A DNA stretch of 9,952 nucleotides from an uncultured Bacteroidales bacterium. Its GTDB lineage: Bacteria > Bacteroidota > Bacteroidia > Bacteroidales > F082. A program made the position numbers and the translations under genes. How positions within the stretch are numbered: position 1 is the first letter of the stretch; each line of letters starts with the position of its first letter. The stretch is taken from the NCBI GenBank assembly GCA_937877465.1, contig CALFIT010000031.1:1-9952 (forward strand), written 5' to 3'. Shown in pieces: positions 1 through 8,746 of this stretch. The notes beneath the pieces were generated by a model that saw nothing but the letters and a program-made list of their open reading frames with translations, was not told where the DNA came from and did not search any database.

Positions 1-1383
1 CTCGACAAGAACGGCAACAAGATGTCGAAACGTCTGGGCAATGCCGTCGACCCGTTTGGCACTATCGAGAAATTCGGCGCCGATGCCGTGCGTTGGTACA
101 TGATCACCAACTCGCAGCCTTGGGACAACCTGAAGTTTGACGAGGCCGGCGTTGACGAGGTGCGCCGCAAGTTCTTCGGAACGCTCTATAATACTTACGC
201 CTTCTTCGCCTTGTACGCCAACATCGACCACTTCGACTACAAGGAAGCCGACATCGCCTACAACGAGCGTCCCGAAATCGACCGTTGGATTCTTTCAGAA
301 CTCAACTCATTGATAATCAATGTAGACGAAGCCTACGGCAGCTACGAACCCACCCGTGCGGGTCGCGCCATCGCCGAGTTTGTGGATGCCCACCTCAGCA
401 ACTGGTTCGTGCGCCTCTCACGTCGCCGTTTCTGGAAGAGCGACGACACGCAAGACAAGCTGTCGGCCTACCAAACCCTCTACACCTGCCTTGAGACCGT
501 GGCCCGCCTCAGCTCGCCCATCGCGCCGTTCTTCAGCGAACAGCTCTACCGCGACCTGAACAACGTCACCGGACGCAACAAGGCCGAATCGGTCCACCTG
601 ACCGACTTCCCCGTGGCCGACAAGTCGTTCATCGACAAGGCTTTGGAGGAACGCATGGAAGCCGCCCAACTCATCTCGTCGCTCGTGCTTTCGCTGCGCA
701 AGAAGGCCAACATCCGCGTGCGCCAGCCCCTGTCGAAGATTATGATTCCCATCACGGGCGAGGAGATGAAGACGCAACTCGAAAAGGTGTCGCACCTCAT
801 CAAGAGCGAGGTCAACATCAAGGAAATCGAGTTCCTGGCCGCCGACAACAACATCTTGGTGAAGAACGTGAAGCCCAACTTCAAGACCTTGGGCAAGAAG
901 TACGGCAAGCAGATGAAGCAGATCCAAGCCTACTTCGCCAACATGAGCCAAGACGAAATCCACGCCTTCGAGAAGAACAACGGCACGCATTTGAATATAG
1001 ACGGCATCGACGTGGAACTGACCCTTGAAGACGCCTTGATTTCGACGCAAGACATCCCCGGCTGGGCCGTCACCTCCGAAGGCAACTTCACCGTGGCCTT
1101 GGACATGACCATCACCGACGCGCTGATGCAGGAAGGCTTGGCCCGCGAGATCGTCAACCGCGTGCAAAACCTCCGCAAGACCGGCGGATTCGAGGTCACC
1201 GACCGCATCGCGCTTTTCATCGAGAAGAACGACAAGACCGACGCCGCCGTCGACCAGTTCGGCGACTACATCTGCAACGAGACCTTGGCCACCATCACGA
1301 AGGTGGATGCCTTGGAAGGCGTTGAGGCTGAGGAGCTTGTGGAAGGTGTGAATGTGAAATTAAAGATACAGAAGAAACCCTAA
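1..1383 (+). CDS. ileS: Isoleucyl-tRNA synthetase, C-terminal part (5' truncated by window)
   Basis: This class I aminoacyl-tRNA synthetase charges tRNA-Ile with isoleucine in the cytoplasm. Only the last 460 residues are present; the reading frame is open from base 1, so the start lies upstream. The class I KMSKR signature is encoded at 19–33 and marks the end of the catalytic Rossmann fold. The alpha-helical anticodon-binding domain follows, with the IleRS-typical NWFVRLSRRRFW at about 400–435. The C-terminal region carries REIVNRVQNLRK near 1144–1180, as in the long eukaryote/archaeon-like IleRS (type 2, DUF5915-like tail). I see no Cys-rich zinc module at the C-terminus, which type 1 (E. 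coli-like) enzymes have. The stop TAA at 1381–1383 is followed 11 nt later by the next gene, so they are probably co-transcribed. Identity is very secure; the type 2 label is from remembered family features. Confidence 0.97.
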   Translation, partial: LDKNGNKMSKRLGNAVDPFGTIEKFGADAVRWYMITNSQPWDNLKFDEAGVDEVRRKFFGTLYNTYAFFALYANIDHFDYKEADIAYNERPEIDRWILSELNSLIINVDEAYGSYEPTRAGRAIAEFVDAHLSNWFVRLSRRRFWKSDDTQDKLSAYQTLYTCLETVARLSSPIAPFFSEQLYRDLNNVTGRNKAESVHLTDFPVADKSFIDKALEERMEAAQLISSLVLSLRKKANIRVRQPLSKIMIPITGEEMKTQLEKVSHLIKSEVNIKEIEFLAADNNILVKNVKPNFKTLGKKYGKQMKQIQAYFANMSQDEIHAFEKNNGTHLNIDGIDVELTLEDALISTQDIPGWAVTSEGNFTVALDMTITDALMQEGLAREIVNRVQNLRKTGGFEVTDRIALFIEKNDKTDAAVDQFGDYICNETLATITKVDALEGVEAEELVEGVNVKLKIQKKP

Positions 1384-1394
1384 CATATACGACA

Positions 1395-1778
1395 ATGGAA
1401 AAGAAAGAACCCCAAGTGCGCTACTCGGATGAAGACCTCGAAGAGTTCAAGGTGCTGATTCTTGAGAAGTTAGAACAAGCACGCGCCAGCTTGGAGACCT
1501 TGAAGGCCAACCTTTCTGGCGGCGAACATAGCACCGACGACACGGCACCCACTTTCAAGATCTTGGAAGAAGGCTATGCCGTGGCCGAGAAAGAAGAAAA
1601 CGCCCGCTTAGTGGCCCGTCAGGAGAAGTACATCCACAACCTCGAACTCGCCCTGATGCGCATCGAGAACAAGACTTACGGCATCTGCTGCGAGACCGGC
1701 AGACTCATCCCGAAAGAAAGGCTGCGTTGTGTGCCCATCACCACGCGCTGCCTTGACGCCAAACTGAAGAAGAAGTGA
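1395..1778 (+). CDS. DksA/TraR-family zinc-finger-like regulator
   Basis: This 127-residue protein has the DksA/TraR architecture: a charged helical hairpin (about residues 12–40 and 62–92) followed by a C-terminal zinc-finger-like segment beginning YGICCETGRLIPKERL. DksA-type proteins enter the RNA polymerase secondary channel and alter promoter kinetics, often with ppGpp; whether this homologue does so is inference. The hairpin tip contains DDTA (48–51), so the Asp and Ala of the E. coli DxxDxA tip appear present as D49 and A51, with Ser at the first Asp position. The finger is atypical: of four expected Cys positions I find Cys at the first (C98) and third (C119) but Thr101 and Ala122 at the others, with extra Cys at 99 and 112. 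It lies between ileS and lspA, whose GTG start overlaps this stop. No clear Shine-Dalgarno sequence is visible. Family assignment is good; function is uncertain. Confidence 0.9.
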   Translation: MEKKEPQVRYSDEDLEEFKVLILEKLEQARASLETLKANLSGGEHSTDDTAPTFKILEEGYAVAEKEENARLVARQEKYIHNLELALMRIENKTYGICCETGRLIPKERLRCVPITTRCLDAKLKKK

Positions 1779-2416
1779 AGAAACAAGGCAATCGCGGCCT
1801 GTTGTGGTCGTTTTTGGTGATTCTCGTCGTTTTGGTGCTCGACCAAGTCCTCAAGATTTGGGTCAAGACGAACATGACACTCGGACAGGAAATCCCCGTC
1901 ATCGGGCATTGGTTCAACCTGCTGTTCATCGAGAACGACGGCATGGCCTTTGGCTGGCTCGGCGGAGGCGGCCTCATGAAGCTGCTGCTGAGCCTGTTCC
2001 GCATCGTGGCCATCGTGGCCTTGTTTTGGGTCTTGGTGCGTTTGTCGAAGAAGCAGACCAAGTTCGGTGTGCTGTTTGGCATCGCGCTCATCACGGCGGG
2101 TGCCATCGGCAACATCATCGACAGCGTGTTTTATGGGCGCATCTTCAGCGAGAGCACCTACACGCAGTTGGCCACCCTCTTCCCCGACGGCGGCGGCTAT
2201 GCCGGCTGGCTGCACGGGCGCGTGGTCGACATGCTCTATTTCCCCATCATCGACGTGGCGAGAGAGAACGCCACTTGGCTGCCCGACTTTTTCTTCGGTC
2301 CCGACGGCCATTTCATCTTCTTCCGCCCCATTTTCAACTTGGCTGACGCGGCCATCACCATCGGCGTGTTTTATATGCTGATTTTCCAGTGGAAATGGCT
2401 GAAAAACCTTAAATGA
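1775..2416 (+). CDS. lspA: Lipoprotein signal peptidase (signal peptidase II)
   Basis: This inner-membrane aspartyl protease removes the signal peptide from prolipoproteins after the lipobox Cys is diacylglycerylated. The 213-residue product has an N-terminal membrane helix (about 9–30), hydrophobic helices around 68–88 and 97–117, and a last one around 189–205. The two catalytic Asp motifs are present: GNIID (D116) and FNLAD (D191), along with GRVVDM at 148–153. A roughly 30-residue segment separates GRVVDM from the second catalytic motif, making the protein longer than the ~165-residue proteobacterial enzymes; from memory such longer forms are common in Bacteroidota. The start is a GTG at 1775–1777 that overlaps the upstream TGA (GTGA), a sign of translational coupling. 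Two SPII substrates are encoded just downstream but behind their own promoter-like element. Confidence 0.96.
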   Translation: MKKQGNRGLLWSFLVILVVLVLDQVLKIWVKTNMTLGQEIPVIGHWFNLLFIENDGMAFGWLGGGGLMKLLLSLFRIVAIVALFWVLVRLSKKQTKFGVLFGIALITAGAIGNIIDSVFYGRIFSESTYTQLATLFPDGGGYAGWLHGRVVDMLYFPIIDVARENATWLPDFFFGPDGHFIFFRPIFNLADAAITIGVFYMLIFQWKWLKNLK

Positions 2417-2423
2417 GGCACGC

Positions 2424-2503
2424 AAAAGTTTGTAACGGATTTTCCTTACTCATTTCATTATCAATATCTTAACGAAATTTTTTCGCGAAAAAGTTTGTAA
2501 TGG
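2424..2503. repeat. Imperfect direct repeat AAAAGTTTGTAAYGG, two copies
   Basis: AAAAGTTTGTAACGG at 2424–2438 recurs as AAAAGTTTGTAATGG at 2489–2503, 14 of 15 identical, 65 bp apart in the intergenic region between lspA and the first lipoprotein gene. Both copies are in the same orientation. The second overlaps the right arm of the TCGCGA palindrome. Copies could be regulator sites or remnants of a promoter duplication; the TTTG core resembles the Bacteroidota -33 box, but neither copy has TAnnTTTG at the usual 19–21 bp distance. Confidence 0.5.
2479..2492. promoter_or_regulatory. Perfect 14-bp palindrome TTTTTCGCGAAAAA (possible operator)
   Basis: The sequence TTTTTCGCGAAAAA is a perfect inverted repeat centred between 2485 and 2486. 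It lies about 47 bp upstream of the probable -7 element for the lipoprotein operon and about 63 bp after the lspA stop. There is no loop, so it fits a dimeric DNA-binding site better than an RNA hairpin terminator. No regulator is identified; the role is inference. Confidence 0.35.
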
Positions 2504-2538
2504 CCTTCCCCTATGCACCATAGAGGTGGAAAATGCGT

Positions 2539-2546
2539 TATCTTTG
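2539..2546 (+). promoter_or_regulatory. Bacteroidota-type -7 promoter element (TATCTTTG)
   Basis: TATCTTTG matches the TAnnTTTG -7 consensus used by the primary sigma factor of Bacteroidota and lies 36 bp before the ATG at 2582, leaving a short leader of roughly 25–30 nt. A convincing TTTG/TTG -33 box at the expected distance is not visible (the stretch around 2515–2520 reads GCACCA), so strength or factor dependence is unclear. It would drive the lipoprotein/ligase cluster independently of the ileS–lspA operon. Confidence 0.55.
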
Positions 2547-2581
2547 CAGCGATTATTTCAAACCAACTAAAAAGGAAAAAT

Positions 2582-3478
2582 ATGAAGACCTTCAAACCAA
2601 CGGGCATTGTGTTGGGACTGCTTTTGGCGGCATCGCTCACCTCGTGCCACAAAGACGAAGAAAAAACCGGGGCCTACGCTCCCAAGAAGAAAATCCAGCA
2701 GGTTGACTACTCGTGGAGGAATGTGGAAAAAGAGCCTTTCCAGCATTGGGACTGGAACGGCGACCACCTCAGCAGCATCACGCACTATTCGGACTTCGAC
2801 TTCAAGGATGCCGCGTGGGTTGAGCATTTCACCTACGAAAACGACCGCATCGTCCGTGTAGATAACTACACAAACTCCGAGTACATCACCTACGACTACG
2901 ACGGCGACCACCTGAAATCGGCCACTGTGTTCTTCGAAAACACCATCGCCTGCACTTGGGCGATAAGCTACGACGGCGACCACATCAGCAAGATGACCGG
3001 CACTTTCTATGATGCCTATAAAAAGGAAGGCACCCAGCTGCACCTGAATCCCCTGTCGCACCTGCTTCCTCCCGTCGTTTGCGAAAACATCGACAAGGTC
3101 GAGCAACGCTTGGTCAACCAACGCCAACAGGAAGAAACCGTCACCTTTGCCCTCCTGCTCACTTGGACCGACGACAACATCAGCAAGATTATCTTCACGG
3201 GCGATGGCGAATATATGGACTTCAGGCTGCAATACGACGACAAGAACTGTCCTTGGTACGGTTTTTTGGGCGGCCTTGAAGACTACCTGATCAACTTCTC
3301 TTCCGGCCACACGGGCTTCACCAAAAACAACGTGACCTACCTGATCATCACGGAAGACCACTATGTCGACACCATCCGCTACGCCTACCAGTACGACAGC
3401 GACAAGTACCCCGTCTTGCAGACCATGTTCTATGCCGACGAACCCGACGACAAGCAAGTGCTTTATTTTGAATACTAA
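2582..3478 (+). CDS. SPII lipoprotein, beta-rich YD-like repeats, function unknown
   Basis: This 298-residue protein starts with a lipoprotein signal peptide (Lys2, hydrophobic core 8–18, lipobox LTSC with lipidated C22). The ATG at 2582 is chosen over an in-frame upstream ATG at 2513 because it gives a proper signal peptide, has AAAGGA five bases upstream, and lies after the promoter-like TATCTTTG. C22 is followed by HKDEE, resembling the acidic lipoprotein export signal that sends Bacteroidota lipoproteins to the cell surface; surface exposure is inferred. The mature part has repeated short strands of the form W/Y-x-G-D-H-L-x-S-I-T (about 57–67, 106–115, 130–139, 196–204), like the antiparallel pattern of YD/DUF4595-like Bacteroidota proteins. 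That resemblance is by eye only. There is no catalytic motif. The next lipoprotein gene starts 12 nt later, so they are probably co-expressed. Confidence 0.85.
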   Translation: MKTFKPTGIVLGLLLAASLTSCHKDEEKTGAYAPKKKIQQVDYSWRNVEKEPFQHWDWNGDHLSSITHYSDFDFKDAAWVEHFTYENDRIVRVDNYTNSEYITYDYDGDHLKSATVFFENTIACTWAISYDGDHISKMTGTFYDAYKKEGTQLHLNPLSHLLPPVVCENIDKVEQRLVNQRQQEETVTFALLLTWTDDNISKIIFTGDGEYMDFRLQYDDKNCPWYGFLGGLEDYLINFSSGHTGFTKNNVTYLIITEDHYVDTIRYAYQYDSDKYPVLQTMFYADEPDDKQVLYFEY

Positions 3479-3490
3479 AACCTTACCGAC

Positions 3491-4525
3491 ATGAAAAAGA
3501 CCATATTCCTCATCCTGACGGCTGCGGTCGTGCTTTTGGCCGCCTGCAAACCGACCCAAGACCCGCTGAGCCACCTGACCGACGGCGTGACCGTCATCAC
3601 GCAAACGCCTGACTACATCTCCGGCACGACCGCCGTCTTGAGCGCGGAAGTGACCGCTGACGACGACGGGCTGCTGCTTGAGCTTGGCGTGTGCTGGAGC
3701 CAGACGGGAAAGCCCACCATCGACGACAACAACGCGAAGACCTACAAATGCACGCAACCCTACACCTATTTTGCTAACGACCTTCAGCCCAACACCGAAT
3801 ACCATGTGCGCGGCTTCGCCAAATACGGCACGGAATACGTTTATGGCGACGAAAAGACCTTCCGCACCCTCGAATCCGGTGCTCCGGCGACTTCGCCTGT
3901 CACCACCTTGGAGGCTACCGAAATCACCGCAACGAGCTTTTGTGCCGCTGCCACCCTCAAGCCTTTCGGCGTGAACAGGTTCTATGTCGGGATTTGCTAC
4001 AGCACCCGCCCCGATTTCACCTACGACGACCGCGAAGGCGGCGATATAGGCTACTACGACAGCAACAACGACGTTTACCCCGTATGCTGCCACGGACTCA
4101 CGCCCAACACACAATATTACTACCGTGCGTTTGTGGCCTACAACAACGGAACCGACGACTACGGCTTCTTTTATGGCGACGTCCTCAGCTTCACCACGCC
4201 TGAGATGCCTTTCGTGCTCAATATCACCACCGATTACTGTGATTTCTCGTATGGAGGCAACTACCTCTATGCCGTCGGTTACGGGAACTGCAACCAAATC
4301 GAACTCGTCGACCAGGTTGGCTTCTGCTACAGCACCGAAAATGCCTATCCGCAATATGAGTCGGACCTCCACACCACTGCCGCCACACCCACGGGAGAAT
4401 GGTTCAATTTTAGCAGCCACATCTACGATGTTTCAGCCAACAAGAAGTATTACGTCCGTAGCTATGCACGCTACAAGACCGACAGCATCAAGTACGGCAA
4501 CGTCGTATCGGTTGACACCTATTAA
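3491..4525 (+). CDS. SPII lipoprotein with three fibronectin-III-like repeats
   Basis: This 344-residue protein has a clear lipoprotein signal peptide (KK at 2–3, hydrophobic 5–17, lipobox LAAC with C19). C19 is followed by KPTQDP rather than an acidic run, so the surface-export signal of its neighbour is not evident here. Three tandem beta-sandwich-like units follow (roughly 34–127, 137–237, 241–344). Each has a G-[VIF]-C-[WY]-S strand (66–70, 167–171, 277–281), a [TA]-N-[TK]-x-Y-[HY]-[VY]-R strand (about 101–107, 206–212, 316–323), a Y-G stretch and a final T-F-x-T-like strand. These are hallmarks of Fn3-like modules common in Bacteroidota envelope proteins, often in carbohydrate binding or adhesion; the ligand here cannot be read. 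The repeats have diverged well beyond a recent duplication. It sits 12 nt after one lipoprotein gene and 9 nt before the O-antigen-ligase-like gene. Confidence 0.85.
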   Translation: MKKTIFLILTAAVVLLAACKPTQDPLSHLTDGVTVITQTPDYISGTTAVLSAEVTADDDGLLLELGVCWSQTGKPTIDDNNAKTYKCTQPYTYFANDLQPNTEYHVRGFAKYGTEYVYGDEKTFRTLESGAPATSPVTTLEATEITATSFCAAATLKPFGVNRFYVGICYSTRPDFTYDDREGGDIGYYDSNNDVYPVCCHGLTPNTQYYYRAFVAYNNGTDDYGFFYGDVLSFTTPEMPFVLNITTDYCDFSYGGNYLYAVGYGNCNQIELVDQVGFCYSTENAYPQYESDLHTTAATPTGEWFNFSSHIYDVSANKKYYVRSYARYKTDSIKYGNVVSVDTY

Positions 4526-4534
4526 TGTTGGGTG

Positions 4535-6550
4535 ATGAAGGCCGACACGACACGCACCGCCTGCATCGCTTTAGGCATCGTCGTTTGCTGCCTCATTGGG
4601 CTACCCAACCTTTACGATAAATTCCTGATTGCCAGATTTGTCGCCACCGCGACAAGTTTGGCAATCCTGTTTCTCATCGCCCTCATCGGCAAGAAACGCT
4701 GGTGCGTCCCCGACAGTCCAATCTTTCTCGTTTACTTGCTTTTCGTCCTGCTTTGCGGCTGTTCGCTGCTTTGGGCCACCAACACCGCCGAGGCGGTCTT
4801 CGGCTTCGCCAACACGCTCCTCAGCCTGCTCCTTATCGTCGTCTTTTACAGCCTGCTATCGACCCGTCGCCAAGCCACGCAAAAGGCGCTTTGGATTAGT
4901 GCCTTTGTCGTCCTGACCATATACCTGTTGTTCGCCATTGTCCAGCTGTTCCATGTCGAGAACTTCAGTTTCGGGCAGCTTTACCGCGTGAGCGGCATCA
5001 GCGGCCACAAGAACCTGTTGGCTATCATGCTGTTTGTCCTCTCCGCCTTTCTGCTCACCTCGTTTTCCGTCTTCAATCAAAGATGGCCAAGAGTCGTTTC
5101 CGTCGTCATGTTCGTCATCGCCGTCGTCGTCATTGTCTTGCTGAAATCGAGGGCGGTATTGCTGAGTTTGATGATGGCTGCTGTTTTTGGGGGAGTATTG
5201 TTTTTGCTGCATACTCGTCATTGCGAACGCAGTGAAGCAATCCAGGATACGGTTTCCTCGAGAAATAATGGCCTAGATTGCTTCGTCGTTCCTCCTCGCA
5301 ATGACGCAAAGCGCGTCAAGGGCTTCTACCGCATCACAATAATCGCGTCCATCGTCGTAGTCTACGCCTTCCTCACCGTGGGGCTGCGTTGGTTTGCCCA
5401 TCGCTCGGTGCCGCACACGAGCGAAAGAAGCGAAATCGAGCACAGTGTGCTGAGCACCTCCTCGTTGGCGGAGCGTTGCCTGCTTTGGGACAAGACCTAC
5501 CACATCGCCGACAGGCATCCTCTATCGGGCTGCGGCATCGGCAACTGGCAGATTCATTTCCCCAACGAGAGCCTCAAAGGACTGTACCGCGCCGACGTGT
5601 GGAACGTGAACTTCACCAAGCCCCACAACGAATACTTGGGCGTACTTTCCGAAACCGGCTATGTCGGGCTGCTGCTTTACACTATCTTCCTCGTTTCCTT
5701 GATGTTACGCGCATCATTCGTCCTCTGCAAAACCAAAGAACGGAAAGATTTCCTCTACGGTACCGTCGTTTTGAGCGTTTTCGCAGGAGCCTGCACCAAC
5801 GCCCTTTTCGACTTCCCGAACAGCCGCATCGAGCACCTCGTTTGGATGGGCATCCTTACGGCCAACCTGTTCCAAATCATCGCCAAAGACAAGCGAAGAA
5901 CCATCGCAAAAAGTTGGAACCCAATCTTTTTGCTCCTTTCCGTGCTGCTGCTGACCATAGGCGGATTCCGTTTGAAAGGCGAGCGCAACACCTTCAGGAT
6001 GCAGCAGGCTTTGCAGGCCAACGACTGGAAGGCCGTGGAACGCTATTGCCGGCAGGCCAGTTCGGTGTTCTACACCATCGACCCCGTCGGGCTGCCCCTG
6101 CACTGGTATTTGGGCAAAGCCGAAAAACAAATGGGCCATCCGAAGGCCATCGACAGTTTCCGCAAGGCCTATCGCTTTGCGCCTTACTGCAAGGAAAACC
6201 TCAACGACCTCGGATTGGCGGAATACCACACCGCCCACAACCTCGAAAAGGCCGAGCTTTACTTCAAGGAAGCCATCCGCATCAGTCCCAACTACCTGTA
6301 TCCTTATCTCAACTTGGCCTACATCTACTTAGGCGAAAACGAGCCGCAAAAGGCCAAAGTCGTGGCAGATGACATCTATTTCGACGCGCACAAACGCGAC
6401 GTGATGAAAGCCGACGCAGTCTTTTTCGAGCCGTTCAACACCGAGGCCGTCCGCCACAAAATCGACGCGGACTACGAGTCCGTTTTGCGGCTGCATGAGG
6501 TGGTGCGCGACAAGCTACAGAACGACAACGAAAAATCCCGCCACGAATGA
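4535..6550 (+). CDS. O-antigen ligase/polymerase-like (Wzy_C) membrane protein with C-terminal TPR region
   Basis: Numbered from the ATG at 4535 (an in-frame GTG at 4532 is possible), the product has 671 residues. Residues 8–285 contain about nine hydrophobic helices. A large exported loop holds the Wzy_C signature: SGCGIGNW at about 331–338 and KPHNEYLGVLSETG at about 362–375, followed by further helices to about 477. This family (O-antigen ligase WaaL, polymerase Wzy, some glycoprotein ligases) transfers or polymerises undecaprenyl-linked glycans on the periplasmic face; which reaction applies cannot be told. Residues about 485–660 form a periplasmic TPR-like helical region (AIDSFRKAYRFAP, KAELYFKEAIRISP), as seen in several Bacteroidota ligases and suited to partner binding. 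Odd feature: residues about 228–257 are encoded by a palindromic dispersed repeat. It follows two lipoprotein genes and ends inside a terminator hairpin. Confidence 0.9.
   Translation: MKADTTRTACIALGIVVCCLIGLPNLYDKFLIARFVATATSLAILFLIALIGKKRWCVPDSPIFLVYLLFVLLCGCSLLWATNTAEAVFGFANTLLSLLLIVVFYSLLSTRRQATQKALWISAFVVLTIYLLFAIVQLFHVENFSFGQLYRVSGISGHKNLLAIMLFVLSAFLLTSFSVFNQRWPRVVSVVMFVIAVVVIVLLKSRAVLLSLMMAAVFGGVLFLLHTRHCERSEAIQDTVSSRNNGLDCFVVPPRNDAKRVKGFYRITIIASIVVVYAFLTVGLRWFAHRSVPHTSERSEIEHSVLSTSSLAERCLLWDKTYHIADRHPLSGCGIGNWQIHFPNESLKGLYRADVWNVNFTKPHNEYLGVLSETGYVGLLLYTIFLVSLMLRASFVLCKTKERKDFLYGTVVLSVFAGACTNALFDFPNSRIEHLVWMGILTANLFQIIAKDKRRTIAKSWNPIFLLLSVLLLTIGGFRLKGERNTFRMQQALQANDWKAVERYCRQASSVFYTIDPVGLPLHWYLGKAEKQMGHPKAIDSFRKAYRFAPYCKENLNDLGLAEYHTAHNLEKAELYFKEAIRISPNYLYPYLNLAYIYLGENEPQKAKVVADDIYFDAHKRDVMKADAVFFEPFNTEAVRHKIDADYESVLRLHEVVRDKLQNDNEKSRHE
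5216..5306. repeat. Palindromic dispersed repeat ('TCATTGCGA…AAGCAATC') inside a coding sequence
   Basis: The left arm (5216–5246) begins CGTCATTGCGA and ends AAGCAATCCAGG; the right arm (5272–5306), read on the minus strand, begins CGTCATTGCGA and ends AAGCAATCTAGG. The central 25 nt separate them, so the unit is about 91 bp with imperfect terminal inverted repeats. It is the common mobile-repeat type seen in many bacterial genomes, whose translation gives HCERSEAIQ and related strings, as here. It is read in frame within the O-antigen-ligase-like gene. No transposase is present, so it is non-autonomous (MITE- or REP-like). The arms match well at their outer and inner ends but differ in the middle, indicating age. 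Confidence 0.85.
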
Positions 6551-6565
6551 CGGGATTTTTCGTTG
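6526..6565. terminator. Bidirectional intrinsic terminator hairpin between convergent genes
   Basis: CAACGAAAAATCCCG (6526–6540) pairs perfectly with CGGGATTTTTCGTTG (6551–6565) around a 10-nt loop (6541–6550) ending with the TGA stop of the ligase-like gene. On the plus strand a GC-rich core is followed by a U run within the stem; on the minus strand the same structure offers the A/U pattern in reverse, so it can serve both convergent units. Confidence 0.85.
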
Positions 6566-6590
6566 CGTAAAGAAACAAACGTTGCGTTTC

Positions 6591-6596
<6 letters not shown>
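6565..6596. terminator. Second hairpin containing the mutB stop codon
   Basis: GCGTAAAGAAAC (6565–6576) pairs with GTTTCTTACGC (6586–6596) with one bulged base and a loop of nine bases (6577–6585). The minus-strand TAA stop of mutB (6591–6593) lies in one arm. It abuts the first hairpin, giving two tandem structures for the mutase mRNA 3' end. It could be a terminator helper or an RNA-stability stem. Confidence 0.6.
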
Positions 6597-8732
<2,136 letters not shown>

Positions 8733-8739
8733 CGTTTTA

Positions 8740-8746
8740 TCCTTTC
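8740..8746 (-). promoter_or_regulatory. Shine-Dalgarno sequence for mutB
   Basis: On the minus strand GAAAGGA ends seven bases before the mutB ATG, inside the 14-nt gap after the mutA TAA. It supports the 8732 start and independent re-initiation. Purine-rich sites are not universal in Bacteroidota, so it is notable. Confidence 0.6.

Noticed and set aside
2494..2497. TTTG as the -33 box for the TATCTTTG element
   Set aside because: The gap to 2539 is 41 bp, about twice the usual 19–21 bp spacing.
2513..2581. Upstream in-frame ATG extending the first lipoprotein by 23 residues
   Set aside because: It would start upstream of the -7 element, bury the signal peptide and lack a ribosome-binding site; the 2582 start has all three.
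2567..4420. A 617-codon open frame on the minus strand opposite both lipoprotein genes
   Set aside because: The plus-strand genes have lipoboxes, Fn3-like repeats, a ribosome-binding site and a promoter element. The minus frame has low-complexity Val/Gly/Ala-rich content, crosses an intergenic region and matches no family I recognise; it is an effect of GC-biased codon use.
5216..5306. The inverted repeat as a CRISPR unit or insertion sequence
   Set aside because: There is only one unit, no spacer-repeat periodicity and no transposase; it is a short non-autonomous palindromic repeat.
5302..5318. Small hairpin TGACGC/GCGTCA just after the repeat
   Set aside because: Six-base arms within coding sequence are expected by chance and nothing else supports a function.
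8733..8746. Possible cobalamin riboswitch between the mutase subunit genes
   Set aside because: The gap is only 14 nt and holds just the Shine-Dalgarno sequence; any riboswitch would be upstream of mutA outside the window.
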